This document shows positions 54,593 through 63,659 of a DNA stretch of 64,000 bases, piece after piece. Where the stretch lies: positions 1 to 64,000 of the forward strand of contig NZ_CANLTU010000008.1 in the NCBI RefSeq assembly GCF_947494125.1, written 5' to 3'. Under the pieces are notes generated by a model that did no database searches, was not told the origin of the DNA, and saw only the letters and a program-made list of their open reading frames with translations. Positions within the stretch are counted from its first letter, which is position 1; the number at the start of each line of letters is the position of its first letter. The translations under genes were made by a program, and so were the position numbers. The stretch comes from an uncultured Tenacibaculum sp. Lineage in GTDB: Bacteria; Bacteroidota; Bacteroidia; Flavobacteriales; Flavobacteriaceae.

Positions 54593-56086
54593 TTAATTAA
54601 TAAAAGGATTGTTTTGAATTTCCGATTGAGGAATTTCAAAATCTAATCTATTATCATTATAAGGAATAGGTACGTTAACCAAATATAAATGGTTAGCTCC
54701 TCTTGTTACTGTAGCTTTATTTCTTTTTAATGCTAAATAACTTTTCCCTTCTCCTAAAAATTCTATACGCGTTTGTAAATGAATTTCATCTTGTAAAGCT
54801 TTTCCTGCTAATGCGTCAACGTATGCATAGTCAGCTGCATCATCAAACCTTATCGCTAAAATATCTTTAAGACGAGCTATTGCTTCAGCATCTACACCTT
54901 CTTTTGCAGACATTTCAGCTGATAGTAAATACATTTCTTCAATTCTCATATAAACATAATCTGTTTCAATATTTCTTTGACCACCTGCAACTTTTCCAGG
55001 TGCATAGAACTTATTATATGGAATTAAATGATTACTAGAAGTTGGACTGTTTAAAAACTGTGTTTTTCTTACATCATTTGCTTTAATTGAATTAAAAAGC
55101 CCTTGATCCATTGCTTTTTTATCTCCAGCAAATTGGTAACTATACGTGTAATAATCCATTTGACCCCACCAAGAAACCAAACCTAAACTGTTTTCTATAG
55201 TTAAATCAACTCCCCACATCCAACTTGGGTTAGTCTTTATATTATTAAATCCTCCTGTTAATGCTGCTTTTGTTGTTAAAGGAAACTCTCCACTCGTAAT
55301 TACTGCTTCTGCTAATTCTTTTGCTTTTATATTACTAGCACTTTCTCCCATAGAAGCATATACGTATGCCAATAATCCTCTTGCTACATTTTGATTAATA
55401 GCATAATCATCATTTCTAGAATAACCATTTAAAAGAGTTATTGACTCTTCTAAATCTTTAATCATTAGCTTATATACCTCATCAGTAGTACTTTGTGGTT
55501 TAGCTGATGAACTTGGTTCTGTATATATTGGTAATACTTTAGATGTTGGTGTATATTCTGGAATATAAAACTGAGTTAAATAAAAGTATGCATAGGCTCT
55601 TAAAGCTTTTGCTTGCCCCATTGCACTTCTATTAGCGTCTGTTATAACAGCATCATTACCTCCTAATGATTTTATTACCAAATTACTAGCATTGATAATT
55701 CTATAATAATACCTCCATGCTATATAATTTGGAGCAGTAAAAGTAAAATCTGTTGTAGAAATAAGTTGTGCGAAATTACTATATCTATTATAACTATTTT
55801 TAGTTAAAGCTAAATCTCCAGATAATAAATCACTATAAATATCATATCCTTTTTGTCCAAAATCAGCATGATCAGTTGTTCCTCCTGTTTCTGTTTTAAA
55901 CATCATTTCATAAACACCTCTTAATGTTCCATCTGATATCTCTGTATAAGTCTTAGCTGTACCCTCTACATCTGTAACCGATACATATCTAGTAGGAGTT
56001 TCCTCTAAAAAACTTTCACTACATCCTACTGATACAAAGGCTAAAGAAGCCAACAACAGCATTGATTTTATATATATTTTTTTCAT
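54593..56086 (-). CDS. SusD/RagB-family outer-membrane lipoprotein
   Basis: This 497-residue surface lipoprotein has a signal peptide ending in the lipobox SVGC (Cys22). The TPR-like helices typical of SusD are visible (GQAKALRAYAYFYLTQFY near residue 155), as is the C-terminal EEMYLLSAEMSAKEG. It binds the ligand for import through the SusC partner, whose gene ends 21 nt upstream. No glycoside hydrolase, sulfatase or peptidase gene is adjacent, so the cargo (glycan or peptide) is unknown. Confidence 0.93.
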   Translation of the reverse strand: MKKIYIKSMLLLASLAFVSVGCSESFLEETPTRYVSVTDVEGTAKTYTEISDGTLRGVYEMMFKTETGGTTDHADFGQKGYDIYSDLLSGDLALTKNSYNRYSNFAQLISTTDFTFTAPNYIAWRYYYRIINASNLVIKSLGGNDAVITDANRSAMGQAKALRAYAYFYLTQFYIPEYTPTSKVLPIYTEPSSSAKPQSTTDEVYKLMIKDLEESITLLNGYSRNDDYAINQNVARGLLAYVYASMGESASNIKAKELAEAVITSGEFPLTTKAALTGGFNNIKTNPSWMWGVDLTIENSLGLVSWWGQMDYYTYSYQFAGDKKAMDQGLFNSIKANDVRKTQFLNSPTSSNHLIPYNKFYAPGKVAGGQRNIETDYVYMRIEEMYLLSAEMSAKEGVDAEAIARLKDILAIRFDDAADYAYVDALAGKALQDEIHLQTRIEFLGEGKSYLALKRNKATVTRGANHLYLVNVPIPYNDNRLDFEIPQSEIQNNPFIN

Positions 56087-56107
56087 TATATTTTCGTATT
56101 AAAATTA

Positions 56108-59100
56108 TTAGAATTTAATTCTTGCTCCAAAACTAATTGTTGATAATGGCGAATAACGGTACACATTAGAACGTCCTGTTTCTGATGTTGTAGGATTAAA
56201 ACCATCTCTTGCACTTAACAAGAATAAGTTATCTCCAGACATCCATAAGTTTAAGCTACTAATTCCAGAATTCTCAATAAATTTACTAGGTACTGTATAT
56301 CCTATTCTTACATTATTCAATGCTAAATAATCCGAAGATGTAATAAAACGAGAAGATGAAGAATTTACTTGTGTGTTTCTATCACTAATTAACTTAGGTA
56401 CATCAGTAACATCTCCAGGCTTTTTCCAACTATTTCTAACATCTGCATGCCAGTTATTAGCACCTATCTGATCATTATCTAATAATCCAGCATATACACT
56501 ATCATATGAATAGCCACCTAAACTATATCCAAACTGAGAACTAATACTAAAATTATAAATCTTAGCATTTAATTTAAATGCCCCTCTAATTTTAGGAATT
56601 GCAGATTTCCCTATATATTTTTGAGTTGCATCGCTATAAGTACTTGTTGTTGTTTTACTAATAGTATTATTAGGATTTGCAGCTTTATATTCTGTTAAAC
56701 TTTGAATACCTTCTCCTGCATCAACTGTATTATTATTATTTGCATCGTGGTAATATAAATTCCAAAGAGGGTTTCCATTATCTTTATCTACTCCTGCCCA
56801 TTCTCTCATATAAAAGTCATATAAACTATGTCCTTTAGAACGTCCATACAGTCCTGCAATATCTATTAATTTAGGATTTCCTGTAGCAGGTTCAATTGGC
56901 ATTGCTGTTAATTCATTATTTAACACCTCTCCATTTACAGAAAAATCTAATTTATAGTTTTCTTTATTAATTAAATGTCCTGTTAAATCGAATTCTAAAC
57001 CAGAATTTCTTAATGCTCCATCATTTACATCTAAAATAGCATTACCTGTAGAAGGCGCAATTCTTCTTTCAAAAATTAAATCATCTGTATTTTTAATATA
57101 GTAATCTACAGATCCTTCTATTCTATTATTTAAAATAGCAAATTCTAATCCTGCTTGAAACATTTTAGACGTTTCCCAAGTTAAATTAGGATTTTGAGCC
57201 GCTCTTGGAGTTAATGAAATTTCACCTCCTAAGTTACCTATATCATAAGTATTCTGACCTGAATAAATATCAACTCCTGCTTGATCTCCTAAGATACCAT
57301 AACTTGCTTTTAATTTTAAGAAATCTACAAAACTAACACCATACATAAAAGATTCTTTAGACATTATCCAAGAAGCTCCAACAGAACCAAATGTTCCCCA
57401 TTTGTTTGTAGCAAACCTAGAAGATCCATCACGTCTTAAAGATCCTGTTAGGAAATATTTACTTTGATAATTATAGTTAACCTGCCCAAAATAACTCTCT
57501 AAAGCTGTTTTAGTTGTATATCCTGTAGGAGGAGAAGAAACCGCAATGTAATTATTCGCATCTGTTAAACCATTCAATAAATTCACTACTTTATTTTTAC
57601 TTATAGTAGATGTTTCATACTCTCTTTGATTTGTTTCATGTGCTAATAAAGCTGATAAATTATGATCTCCAAAATTTTTGTTATATCTAAAGATTTTCAA
57701 AAAGTTTTGAGTAAGCGCGCTAGAAAATCTTTTAAACAAACTTCCGTCTTGACTATCTGCTGAACCATAAAAAGGATTTCTTACTGTATTTGCTTCTCTA
57801 CTATAATATTGTGCTCCATATTGAGTTTCGAACACTAATCCTTCTAATAAATTTACTTTAAAAGAAAAATTACCATTTAATGAATGACGATCGTTTCCAA
57901 TATGATCATAATTAGCTCCTGCAATTGCATTTGTTAATCCACCAAAACCTCTATCATTACCATAATCATATTGATTACCACCATACTTTGTATCTGGTAT
58001 TAAGTTACCATTAGCATCTCTTAAAAACAAAGGATAGATAGAAGGAATATTATCTACATACCAAAAGATACTTCCAGAATCTTCTGCCTGCCCATTTGCT
58101 ATTGTTTTACCTAATGTATATCCAACATTAGCATTTGCAGTTAACCAATCTTTTGGTTTATGTGTAATATTTAATCTAGATGCATAACGCTTATATCCAG
58201 AATTGATTAGATATCCTTTATCATCTAAATAACCAAAAGAACTAAAGTAATTAGTTTTTTCATTTCCTCCACTCATTTTTAAATTAGCTTCTGTTCTAAT
58301 TGCTGGTTGAAAACCGTAGTCAGCCCAATTTTCTGGAGTATACTTTCTTTTTACATTTGATCTAACCTTTCCTGTAACTGGATCAATTATTTGAGATACA
58401 TCATTTGTGTCATAGAAATTATATCTAGGGTCAATTCCTCTTGATGAAAATAAGTACGTATTTGCATAAGCTACAGCATCATTAGCTGGATTAAAATCTA
58501 ACGTTCTATTCCCCATAGCATGCCAAGCTAACTCGATATACTCATCTGGGTTTTTAATTACATCGTACCTAGGTAATAACTGAAAGTTAACCCCTGTTTT
58601 AAGGTCAATCTCCATAGTACTAGTTCCAGATTTACCTGTTTTTGTAGTTAAAACAATAACTCCATTTGCACCTCTAGAACCATATATTGCTGTTGCTGTT
58701 GCATCTTTTAATACTGTAGTAGAAGCAATATCAGAAGGGTTAATAGAATTTATAGATCCTGAAAAAGGAACTCCATCAACTACATATAATGGATCTCTAT
58801 TTCCATTTACAGATCCAAAACCTCTAATACGAATAGTAGCCACCGTACCTGGTTGACCTGAAGTATTAATTACATTTACCCCTGCTATCTCACCTGCTAA
58901 AGCTTGTGAAACATTAGATACGCTCTTTTTTTCTAATTCCTCAGCTTTTACAACTTTTACAGAACCAGTAAATGATTGTTTTGTTGATTTTCCATAACCC
59001 ACAACAACTACCTCATCTAAAACACTAGAATCTTCTTGTAATGTTACGTCCAATACTAAAGACTCTCCTACAATTTTTTCTGCAGTTACATATCCTAAAA

Positions 59101-59323
59101 ACATAAACTGTAAAACATCACCTGTATTTGCCTTAATGGTATATTTACCATCAAAATCAGTTTCAGTTCCTTTAATTGTTCCTTTAATTAAAATACTTAC
59201 TCCTGGTAATTCCCCATTACTGTCACTAACTGTTCCTGCTATTGTTTTCTGTTGAGCTGTCGCACTGACGATAGCACAAAAAAACATCAGAAATGTTAAG
59301 ACGCTTTTGAAACTTTGCTTCAT
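56108..59323 (-). CDS. SusC/RagA-family TonB-dependent transporter
   Basis: This is a 1071-residue outer-membrane importer. The signal peptide ends SATAQQ; a carboxypeptidase-like domain (about 25-100) is followed by the TonB-box segment LDEVVVVGYGKSTKQS, a plug (to about 230, with RIRGFGSVNGNRDPLYVVDG) and the barrel ending in FGARIKF. It pairs with the SusD gene 21 nt downstream. A TACATTCG -7-like element lies on the minus strand at 59355-59362. Confidence 0.95.
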   Translation of the reverse strand: MKQSFKSVLTFLMFFCAIVSATAQQKTIAGTVSDSNGELPGVSILIKGTIKGTETDFDGKYTIKANTGDVLQFMFLGYVTAEKIVGESLVLDVTLQEDSSVLDEVVVVGYGKSTKQSFTGSVKVVKAEELEKKSVSNVSQALAGEIAGVNVINTSGQPGTVATIRIRGFGSVNGNRDPLYVVDGVPFSGSINSINPSDIASTTVLKDATATAIYGSRGANGVIVLTTKTGKSGTSTMEIDLKTGVNFQLLPRYDVIKNPDEYIELAWHAMGNRTLDFNPANDAVAYANTYLFSSRGIDPRYNFYDTNDVSQIIDPVTGKVRSNVKRKYTPENWADYGFQPAIRTEANLKMSGGNEKTNYFSSFGYLDDKGYLINSGYKRYASRLNITHKPKDWLTANANVGYTLGKTIANGQAEDSGSIFWYVDNIPSIYPLFLRDANGNLIPDTKYGGNQYDYGNDRGFGGLTNAIAGANYDHIGNDRHSLNGNFSFKVNLLEGLVFETQYGAQYYSREANTVRNPFYGSADSQDGSLFKRFSSALTQNFLKIFRYNKNFGDHNLSALLAHETNQREYETSTISKNKVVNLLNGLTDANNYIAVSSPPTGYTTKTALESYFGQVNYNYQSKYFLTGSLRRDGSSRFATNKWGTFGSVGASWIMSKESFMYGVSFVDFLKLKASYGILGDQAGVDIYSGQNTYDIGNLGGEISLTPRAAQNPNLTWETSKMFQAGLEFAILNNRIEGSVDYYIKNTDDLIFERRIAPSTGNAILDVNDGALRNSGLEFDLTGHLINKENYKLDFSVNGEVLNNELTAMPIEPATGNPKLIDIAGLYGRSKGHSLYDFYMREWAGVDKDNGNPLWNLYYHDANNNNTVDAGEGIQSLTEYKAANPNNTISKTTTSTYSDATQKYIGKSAIPKIRGAFKLNAKIYNFSISSQFGYSLGGYSYDSVYAGLLDNDQIGANNWHADVRNSWKKPGDVTDVPKLISDRNTQVNSSSSRFITSSDYLALNNVRIGYTVPSKFIENSGISSLNLWMSGDNLFLLSARDGFNPTTSETGRSNVYRYSPLSTISFGARIKF

Positions 59324-59727
59324 AAATTATTAAATTTTTATTAATTAACGTTCACGAATGTAAGGGCGTTAATCTTTCGTTAACATTTATTTGAAGTAAA
59401 GCGCCTCTTTTTTGATGTAAGAAAACCCTTTTTAGATATGAGCAAAAAGCATAATTTATCTTAAAAAAATGTTAACAGTGTTAAAGTTTAAAAACATACC
59501 CAAAGCACCACCATTACTATGCTTTTATTCACTAGTTTTGTTTAAAAATCGGCTTAAAATTCAATGTTACCCCTTAAAATACACTTGAATAAATTAAAAA
59601 GATTAGTCTATTTCTGTAGAATTAAAAATTGAAAAAAAATCCTTTGTTTTTTTCTAAGTTTTTTACTGTGTATTAACTAATGTATTTAGGGTTAATTATA
59701 ATTGATTTGTTATAGTTATTAACTAAA
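59324..59727. other. 404-nt divergent intergenic region (SusC / LytTR regulator)
   Basis: It contains the SusC promoter (TACATTCG on the minus strand, 59355-59362) and must contain the promoter for the rightward response regulator. Several AT-rich near-repeats occur, but no clear LytTR double site is visible. No gene is seen. Confidence 0.5.
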
Positions 59728-60516
59728 ATGTATATGAAAATTTCAGCTTTAATTGTTGATGATGAGAACCACTCAAAGGTTAAAATCAAAAAACTAATAA
59801 ACCAGCATGGCTTATTAAATGTTATTGGAGATTGCTCTAATGGTAAGAGTGCTATTGAAAAAATTAATAGCCTAAATCCTGATGTTATTTTTCTTGATGT
59901 TAAGGTAAAAGATATGACAGGATTTGATATTATTGAAAAAATAACACTTCCTAAAAAACCTATACTCATTTTTATTACAACTCATAATGAGTTTGCTTTA
60001 AAAGCTTTTGATTATTTTGTTTTCGACTATTTATTGAAACCTTTTAAAGAAGACCGTTTTTTTACTTCTTTAAATAAAATAGTAGAATTTAAACAGAGAG
60101 AAGAGCTCTTCAATTTTCAACATAATTTAGAAAACATTCTTGATATAGTTAAAGAGAAAAAAATTGTAGAAATACCAATAAATAACAAAAAAATTAGTGT
60201 CAAATCAGGGAATAAAACTTCTTTTTTAGATATTGATTCTATTAAATATATATCTGCTTCTGGATATTATATTGAAATTTTTACTATTGATAATAAAAAG
60301 TATTTGCTGCGTGAATCTTTATCAAACATTATCAATCGTTTAAATTCGAATTTGTTTATTCGAATTCATAGATCTACTATAATTAATTCTAATTATATAA
60401 ATGAAGTTATTACATCTAACTACGGTGAAACTGATGTAAAAATAAACGACAATAAAACATTTAGAATTAGTAAAGGTTACAAAAAAGAGTTTCAAGAAAT
60501 TATGGGCGTTAAATAA
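59728..60516 (+). CDS. LytTR-family response regulator (orphan)
   Basis: This 262-residue two-component regulator has a receiver domain (about 5-125) with the acidic pair VDDEN, the phospho-acceptor Asp in VIFLDVKVKD, the Thr in ITTHNE and the Lys in LLKPFK. The LytTR DNA-binding domain covers about 150-260 (SIKYISASGYYIEIF, FIRIHRSTIINSNYI). There is no histidine kinase next to it. It may start at the second Met (59734). It is divergent from susC, which is a plausible target. Confidence 0.93.
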   Translation: MYMKISALIVDDENHSKVKIKKLINQHGLLNVIGDCSNGKSAIEKINSLNPDVIFLDVKVKDMTGFDIIEKITLPKKPILIFITTHNEFALKAFDYFVFDYLLKPFKEDRFFTSLNKIVEFKQREELFNFQHNLENILDIVKEKKIVEIPINNKKISVKSGNKTSFLDIDSIKYISASGYYIEIFTIDNKKYLLRESLSNIINRLNSNLFIRIHRSTIINSNYINEVITSNYGETDVKINDNKTFRISKGYKKEFQEIMGVK

Positions 60517-60984
60517 AGCGCTGCCCTTTATTATATTTTTCTCAATTAAGTCCCCCAACTAGTGAGTAAGATAACACATTCCTTCTCCTTCTTAAGCATC
60601 AAATTCTAAACTTTTTTAAAATAAAAAGCCCTGTTCTATTACTAAAACAGGTACTTTTCTTTAATCCCCTAAAAAATCAATCATGTTCATGATTGTTACT
60701 ACAAAGAAACTTCTTAAAACTTATTTTTTAATCAATTAAGGATAGAAAAAACTTATTTCTAAATAATCAAAAATTACTCACTGAAATAACTCCCTCTTTT
60801 ATAGAAAGTTTAATTAATTTAATAGAATTTTTCGCCTCATTTTTTTTTCAAAAACTAACCTACTTCATAAGTTTAGTAAAACTGTAACTTTTGTTAAGTT
60901 TACAATACAATACCTATATTCTCTTACAAATCGATTATCAAGTTTATCTTCAAAAGAAGAAAGACTATGCATTAAAGCTATTAA
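60517..60984. other. Non-coding gap after the LytTR gene
   Basis: This stretch holds a weak terminator hairpin (60624-60658) and otherwise AT-rich sequence with no gene that I can support. Confidence 0.4.
60624..60658 (+). terminator. Possible terminator downstream of the LytTR gene
   Basis: CCTGTT pairs with AACAGG inside an outer AAAAG/CTTTT pairing around a 10-nt loop, with T-rich sequence after. It is 108 nt downstream of the stop codon, further than usual. Confidence 0.4.
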
Positions 60985-61134
60985 TATTACAAACATGACG
61001 GTGGATATACAGGCGTAAAAACAATTTCTATTATAGTACCAGCTAAGAAAAGTGCCTTCCTAATTTTTGCAAATCATGCCTATGCTTTTAATGAATTGTA
61101 TAGAACTATTGAAAAAGAAATGTGGCTTAAGTAA
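60985..61134 (+). pseudogene. C-terminal remnant of a beta-lactamase-type serine hydrolase
   Basis: An open stretch of 49 codons without a start reads YYKHDGGYTGVKT, then a strand IIVPAKKSAFLIFAN and a final helix to a stop. The HDGGYTG segment resembles the HGGGxPG motif near the end of class C beta-lactamase-like hydrolases (penicillin-binding-protein type), and the strand and helix follow in the expected order. Immediately upstream the frame is closed by TAA at 60982. The catalytic domain is gone, so it is a decayed fragment. The family call is tentative. Confidence 0.4.
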
Positions 61135-61155
61135 TAACTACCTTCCAAAAAACAA

Positions 61156-61186
61156 AAAACCTTAATTCATTATAAATTAAGGTTTT
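61156..61186 (-). terminator. Intrinsic terminator after the lipocalin-like gene
   Basis: AAAACCTTAATT pairs with AATTAAGGTTTT (12-bp stem) around a 7-nt loop, 6 nt after the stop codon. The same stem sequence recurs in the hairpin at 63534-63560. Confidence 0.75.
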
Positions 61187-61191
61187 ATAAA

Positions 61192-61596
61192 CTATTTATT
61201 TTTTTGCTTTTCATAGCTTAAAGTAATCAACTTATCACCTTGTACTTTAATTGTTATAGTCATCTTTTTTGTATTAAAACTCTTTACATTAAATACATTC
61301 TTATTCTTAGGATCAACAGTTTCAACGATAATTTTTGTGCCTTTTTCAGAAAGTTCCCAACTTCCTTTATTTTTTTTTGCCCCTACTACGCTCTCAAAAA
61401 CGTTCTCTTTTGAATATATCTGAAAAGTTTCAGATTCTCCAAAAACTTCTTCAGCTGTACCTGTCTGACCATCAATTTCTACCAATTTTAATTGCCATGT
61501 ACCAATTAAATCTGTGACATTGTTTATTTTTTCTGTTTGACTAAAACCTGTCAAACTTGTTACTAACATTATTGCTAAAATTAAAATATTTTTCAT
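61192..61596 (-). CDS. Secreted lipocalin-like small protein
   Basis: This 134-residue protein has a signal peptide ending TGFSQ and a mature beta-rich domain with the lipocalin-like opening LIGTWQLKLVEID, later KGSWELSEKGTKI. Flavobacteria have many such small exported proteins of unknown ligand. It lies 26 nt after another small secreted protein gene, and the two are probably co-transcribed. Confidence 0.75.
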   Translation of the reverse strand: MKNILILAIMLVTSLTGFSQTEKINNVTDLIGTWQLKLVEIDGQTGTAEEVFGESETFQIYSKENVFESVVGAKKNKGSWELSEKGTKIIVETVDPKNKNVFNVKSFNTKKMTITIKVQGDKLITLSYEKQKNK

Positions 61597-61622
61597 CTTT
61601 TATTTTTTTTAATTATTATTAA

Positions 61623-62066
61623 CTAGCCCCTAAACTTTTCTTTCTTTCTAAATACCATATTTACTTTATAGGCTCCTTCTCCTCCATCTAATACATTTAA
61701 AAGATCTTCTCCTTCACTATCTCTACTACTAGGCATAACCGCATTAGCATTATATGCATTCACATATTCAAACCCTAGTTTAGACATGGCATTAAGTAAA
61801 TCTGTCTGGTTTCTTACTCTTAATTTATCTCCATCTTGTAATAAATCTTCTAACTGTCTTAATTGCGATTTATAGGCTGATCTTTTGCTGTCTATAATTA
61901 TACCAATACCACCTAACAACTTTGTGTTTTGTGAGGTGATTATAACATATTCAGGGAAATCATTTATATTAACACTTGATGATTTTATAACTGATAGTTC
62001 TTGAGAGAATCCTTTTACGCTTAGTAACAATACAAGTATTATTACTATTGATTTTAATCTTTTCAT
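61623..62066 (-). CDS. Unknown secreted protein
   Basis: The 147-residue protein has a signal peptide ending VKGFSQ. The mature part is mixed alpha/beta with RQLEDLLQDGDKLRVRNQT and LLNAMSKLGFEYVNAYN, and a basic C-terminus. I do not recognise the family. Together with the lipocalin-like gene it forms a two-gene exported-protein unit downstream of a membrane-bound AraC regulator. Confidence 0.65.
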   Translation of the reverse strand: MKRLKSIVIILVLLLSVKGFSQELSVIKSSSVNINDFPEYVIITSQNTKLLGGIGIIIDSKRSAYKSQLRQLEDLLQDGDKLRVRNQTDLLNAMSKLGFEYVNAYNANAVMPSSRDSEGEDLLNVLDGGEGAYKVNMVFRKKEKFRG

Positions 62067-62195
62067 TTATCTATTTTTAATTAATACAGCAAAGCTCAGA
62101 AAAAAGAAATATTTATTAATTAAAAACAAGCCTGTTCATGTCTGGATTTAAGAATTTAAGACACAAACATAATTAACTATTTTATTTTTAGACAA

Positions 62196-63323
62196 TTACA
62201 AATCACTCAAAAACCCTTTAATATATACTGAAGGTGTAATTTTTGCGTGTTTTTTAAACGCCACATAGAAAGAGCTTCTACTTTTAAAACCAGATTCAAG
62301 TGAAATTCCTTCAATACTCATCTTGTCATAATTTTCTTGAAGTAGTCTTTTGGAATACTCTATTCTATACGCATTAATGAAGTTATTGAAGTTTTGATTT
62401 AAACAGGCATTTATAATTTTAGATAATTTACTAGGGTGCATATCTAGTTCTTCTGCTACATCAATAATAGTAAGATCATTCTTTTTATACAGTTCATTTG
62501 TTTTAACTATATTTTTTAGACGATCTATAATCGTATTAGCTTCTACATTGTTAAAAACCTCTTCCTTTTTTAATGTAACAGTCCCACTTTTATTTTCAAT
62601 TATACGCTCGTTTTGATAAAGTGATGGCACACTGTCTTGTAACAGACCTTTTATAGCTGCCCAGTATATAAAAATCAGTCCAATAATAGCTCCAACGATG
62701 TCTATATACGATTCGTTGATTGCTATTACTGTTGGAAATACAATAAAAAGAGTAATAAAAAAAAACAACGTATAGTGTTTCACCCACTTTAACCTTCGGT
62801 ATTCTATAGAAGAGTATTGGTTTTGCAACTCTTTTAAATGCCTATTGGAATGTTTAAACGTTTTAACAACTATTACTATTGCAAACAATATACCTCCTAA
62901 AACATAAAGTATATGCCCAATAGAATCTTTAATATACAATTGAGATTTCTCATCAAGAAAAAGTAAAATAATACTTAGTATAATTTCAATGATTCCAGGA
63001 ATTAATAACCAATAAGATATTTTTTTCTTTGGAAGTATCGATACACGTTGCACATAAATATATAGTAGTGGCATCTTTAACCAAATGAAGAGTGTTGTTA
63101 TATTATCTAGAAAGATATTTTTTGAAAAGTAGGGAATTTCTATAAGTATATCAGGTAAAACTTGTATCCCAGTAACTAAGATAAACAACCCCAGAAAAAG
63201 CGCATTGTTCTTTTTTTTAACATCAATGATTATAATTAATAAACCAAACGTAATACCCAAAAACAATTCAAGGATATTTAATACAGTAACGATGTCAAAA
63301 TTTATGTCCATTCTAATAATCAA
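62196..63323 (-). CDS. Membrane-spanning AraC-family regulator
   Basis: This 375-residue protein has seven hydrophobic segments in the first 235 residues and a C-terminal AraC/XylS double helix-turn-helix (about 275-372: IIDVAEELDMHPSKLSKIIN, then GISLESGFKSRSSFYVAFKK). It is thus a one-component regulator in the inner membrane, sensing an external or membrane signal. The start may be the fifth codon (63311, MDINFDIV). The two secreted-protein genes downstream on the same strand are possible targets (129-nt gap). Confidence 0.88.
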   Translation of the reverse strand: MIIRMDINFDIVTVLNILELFLGITFGLLIIIIDVKKKNNALFLGLFILVTGIQVLPDILIEIPYFSKNIFLDNITTLFIWLKMPLLYIYVQRVSILPKKKISYWLLIPGIIEIILSIILLFLDEKSQLYIKDSIGHILYVLGGILFAIVIVVKTFKHSNRHLKELQNQYSSIEYRRLKWVKHYTLFFFITLFIVFPTVIAINESYIDIVGAIIGLIFIYWAAIKGLLQDSVPSLYQNERIIENKSGTVTLKKEEVFNNVEANTIIDRLKNIVKTNELYKKNDLTIIDVAEELDMHPSKLSKIINACLNQNFNNFINAYRIEYSKRLLQENYDKMSIEGISLESGFKSRSSFYVAFKKHAKITPSVYIKGFLSDL

Positions 63324-63533
63324 AATTACATTTTATTTCTATGTTTTCTGTATTTCTACATCATAATTAGTAGTAGTAAACTCTAATTGAGTTAAAATTA
63401 ATTCATGTCCCTCAGTTAGAGCTTATGTATGTAATCATACCTTTCAAGCAACTAACAAAATTGTAGTCTTAGAGAGGGTTCATGTTCGGAGCTTGGGAAA
63501 TGTAAGAATAAGTATGCTCCTATAAAAACAGAA

Positions 63534-63560
63534 AACCTTAATTCGTAGCGAATTAAGGTT
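63534..63560 (-). terminator. Hairpin terminator beside the tRNA-Leu-like sequence
   Basis: AACCTTAATTCG pairs perfectly with CGAATTAAGGTT (12 bp) around a 3-nt loop, with T-rich flank on the minus strand. It follows the 3' end of the tRNA-like sequence. Confidence 0.65.
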
Positions 63561-63576
63561 ACTATTATAAACCCTG

Positions 63577-63659
63577 TATGGACGGAGAGAATCAAACTCC
63601 CATATCTTTCGGTATTAGACCCTAAGTCTAAACGTTTCTACCTATTCCTCCATATCGAG
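63577..63659 (-). pseudogene. Damaged tRNA-Leu (anticodon UAG)
   Basis: The minus strand has the class II D-arm pattern TGGAGGAATAGGTAGAAACG, an anticodon stem TTAGA/TCTAA with loop CTTAGGG (anticodon TAG, reading CUA), a variable arm, and a T arm GGGAG-TTTGATT-CTCTC. The 5' acceptor strand (CTCGATA) does not pair with the 3' strand (CGTCCAT), so the acceptor stem is broken. It is most likely a decayed or rearranged copy whose 3' end was replaced. A functional tRNA with an odd fold is less likely. Confidence 0.5.
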
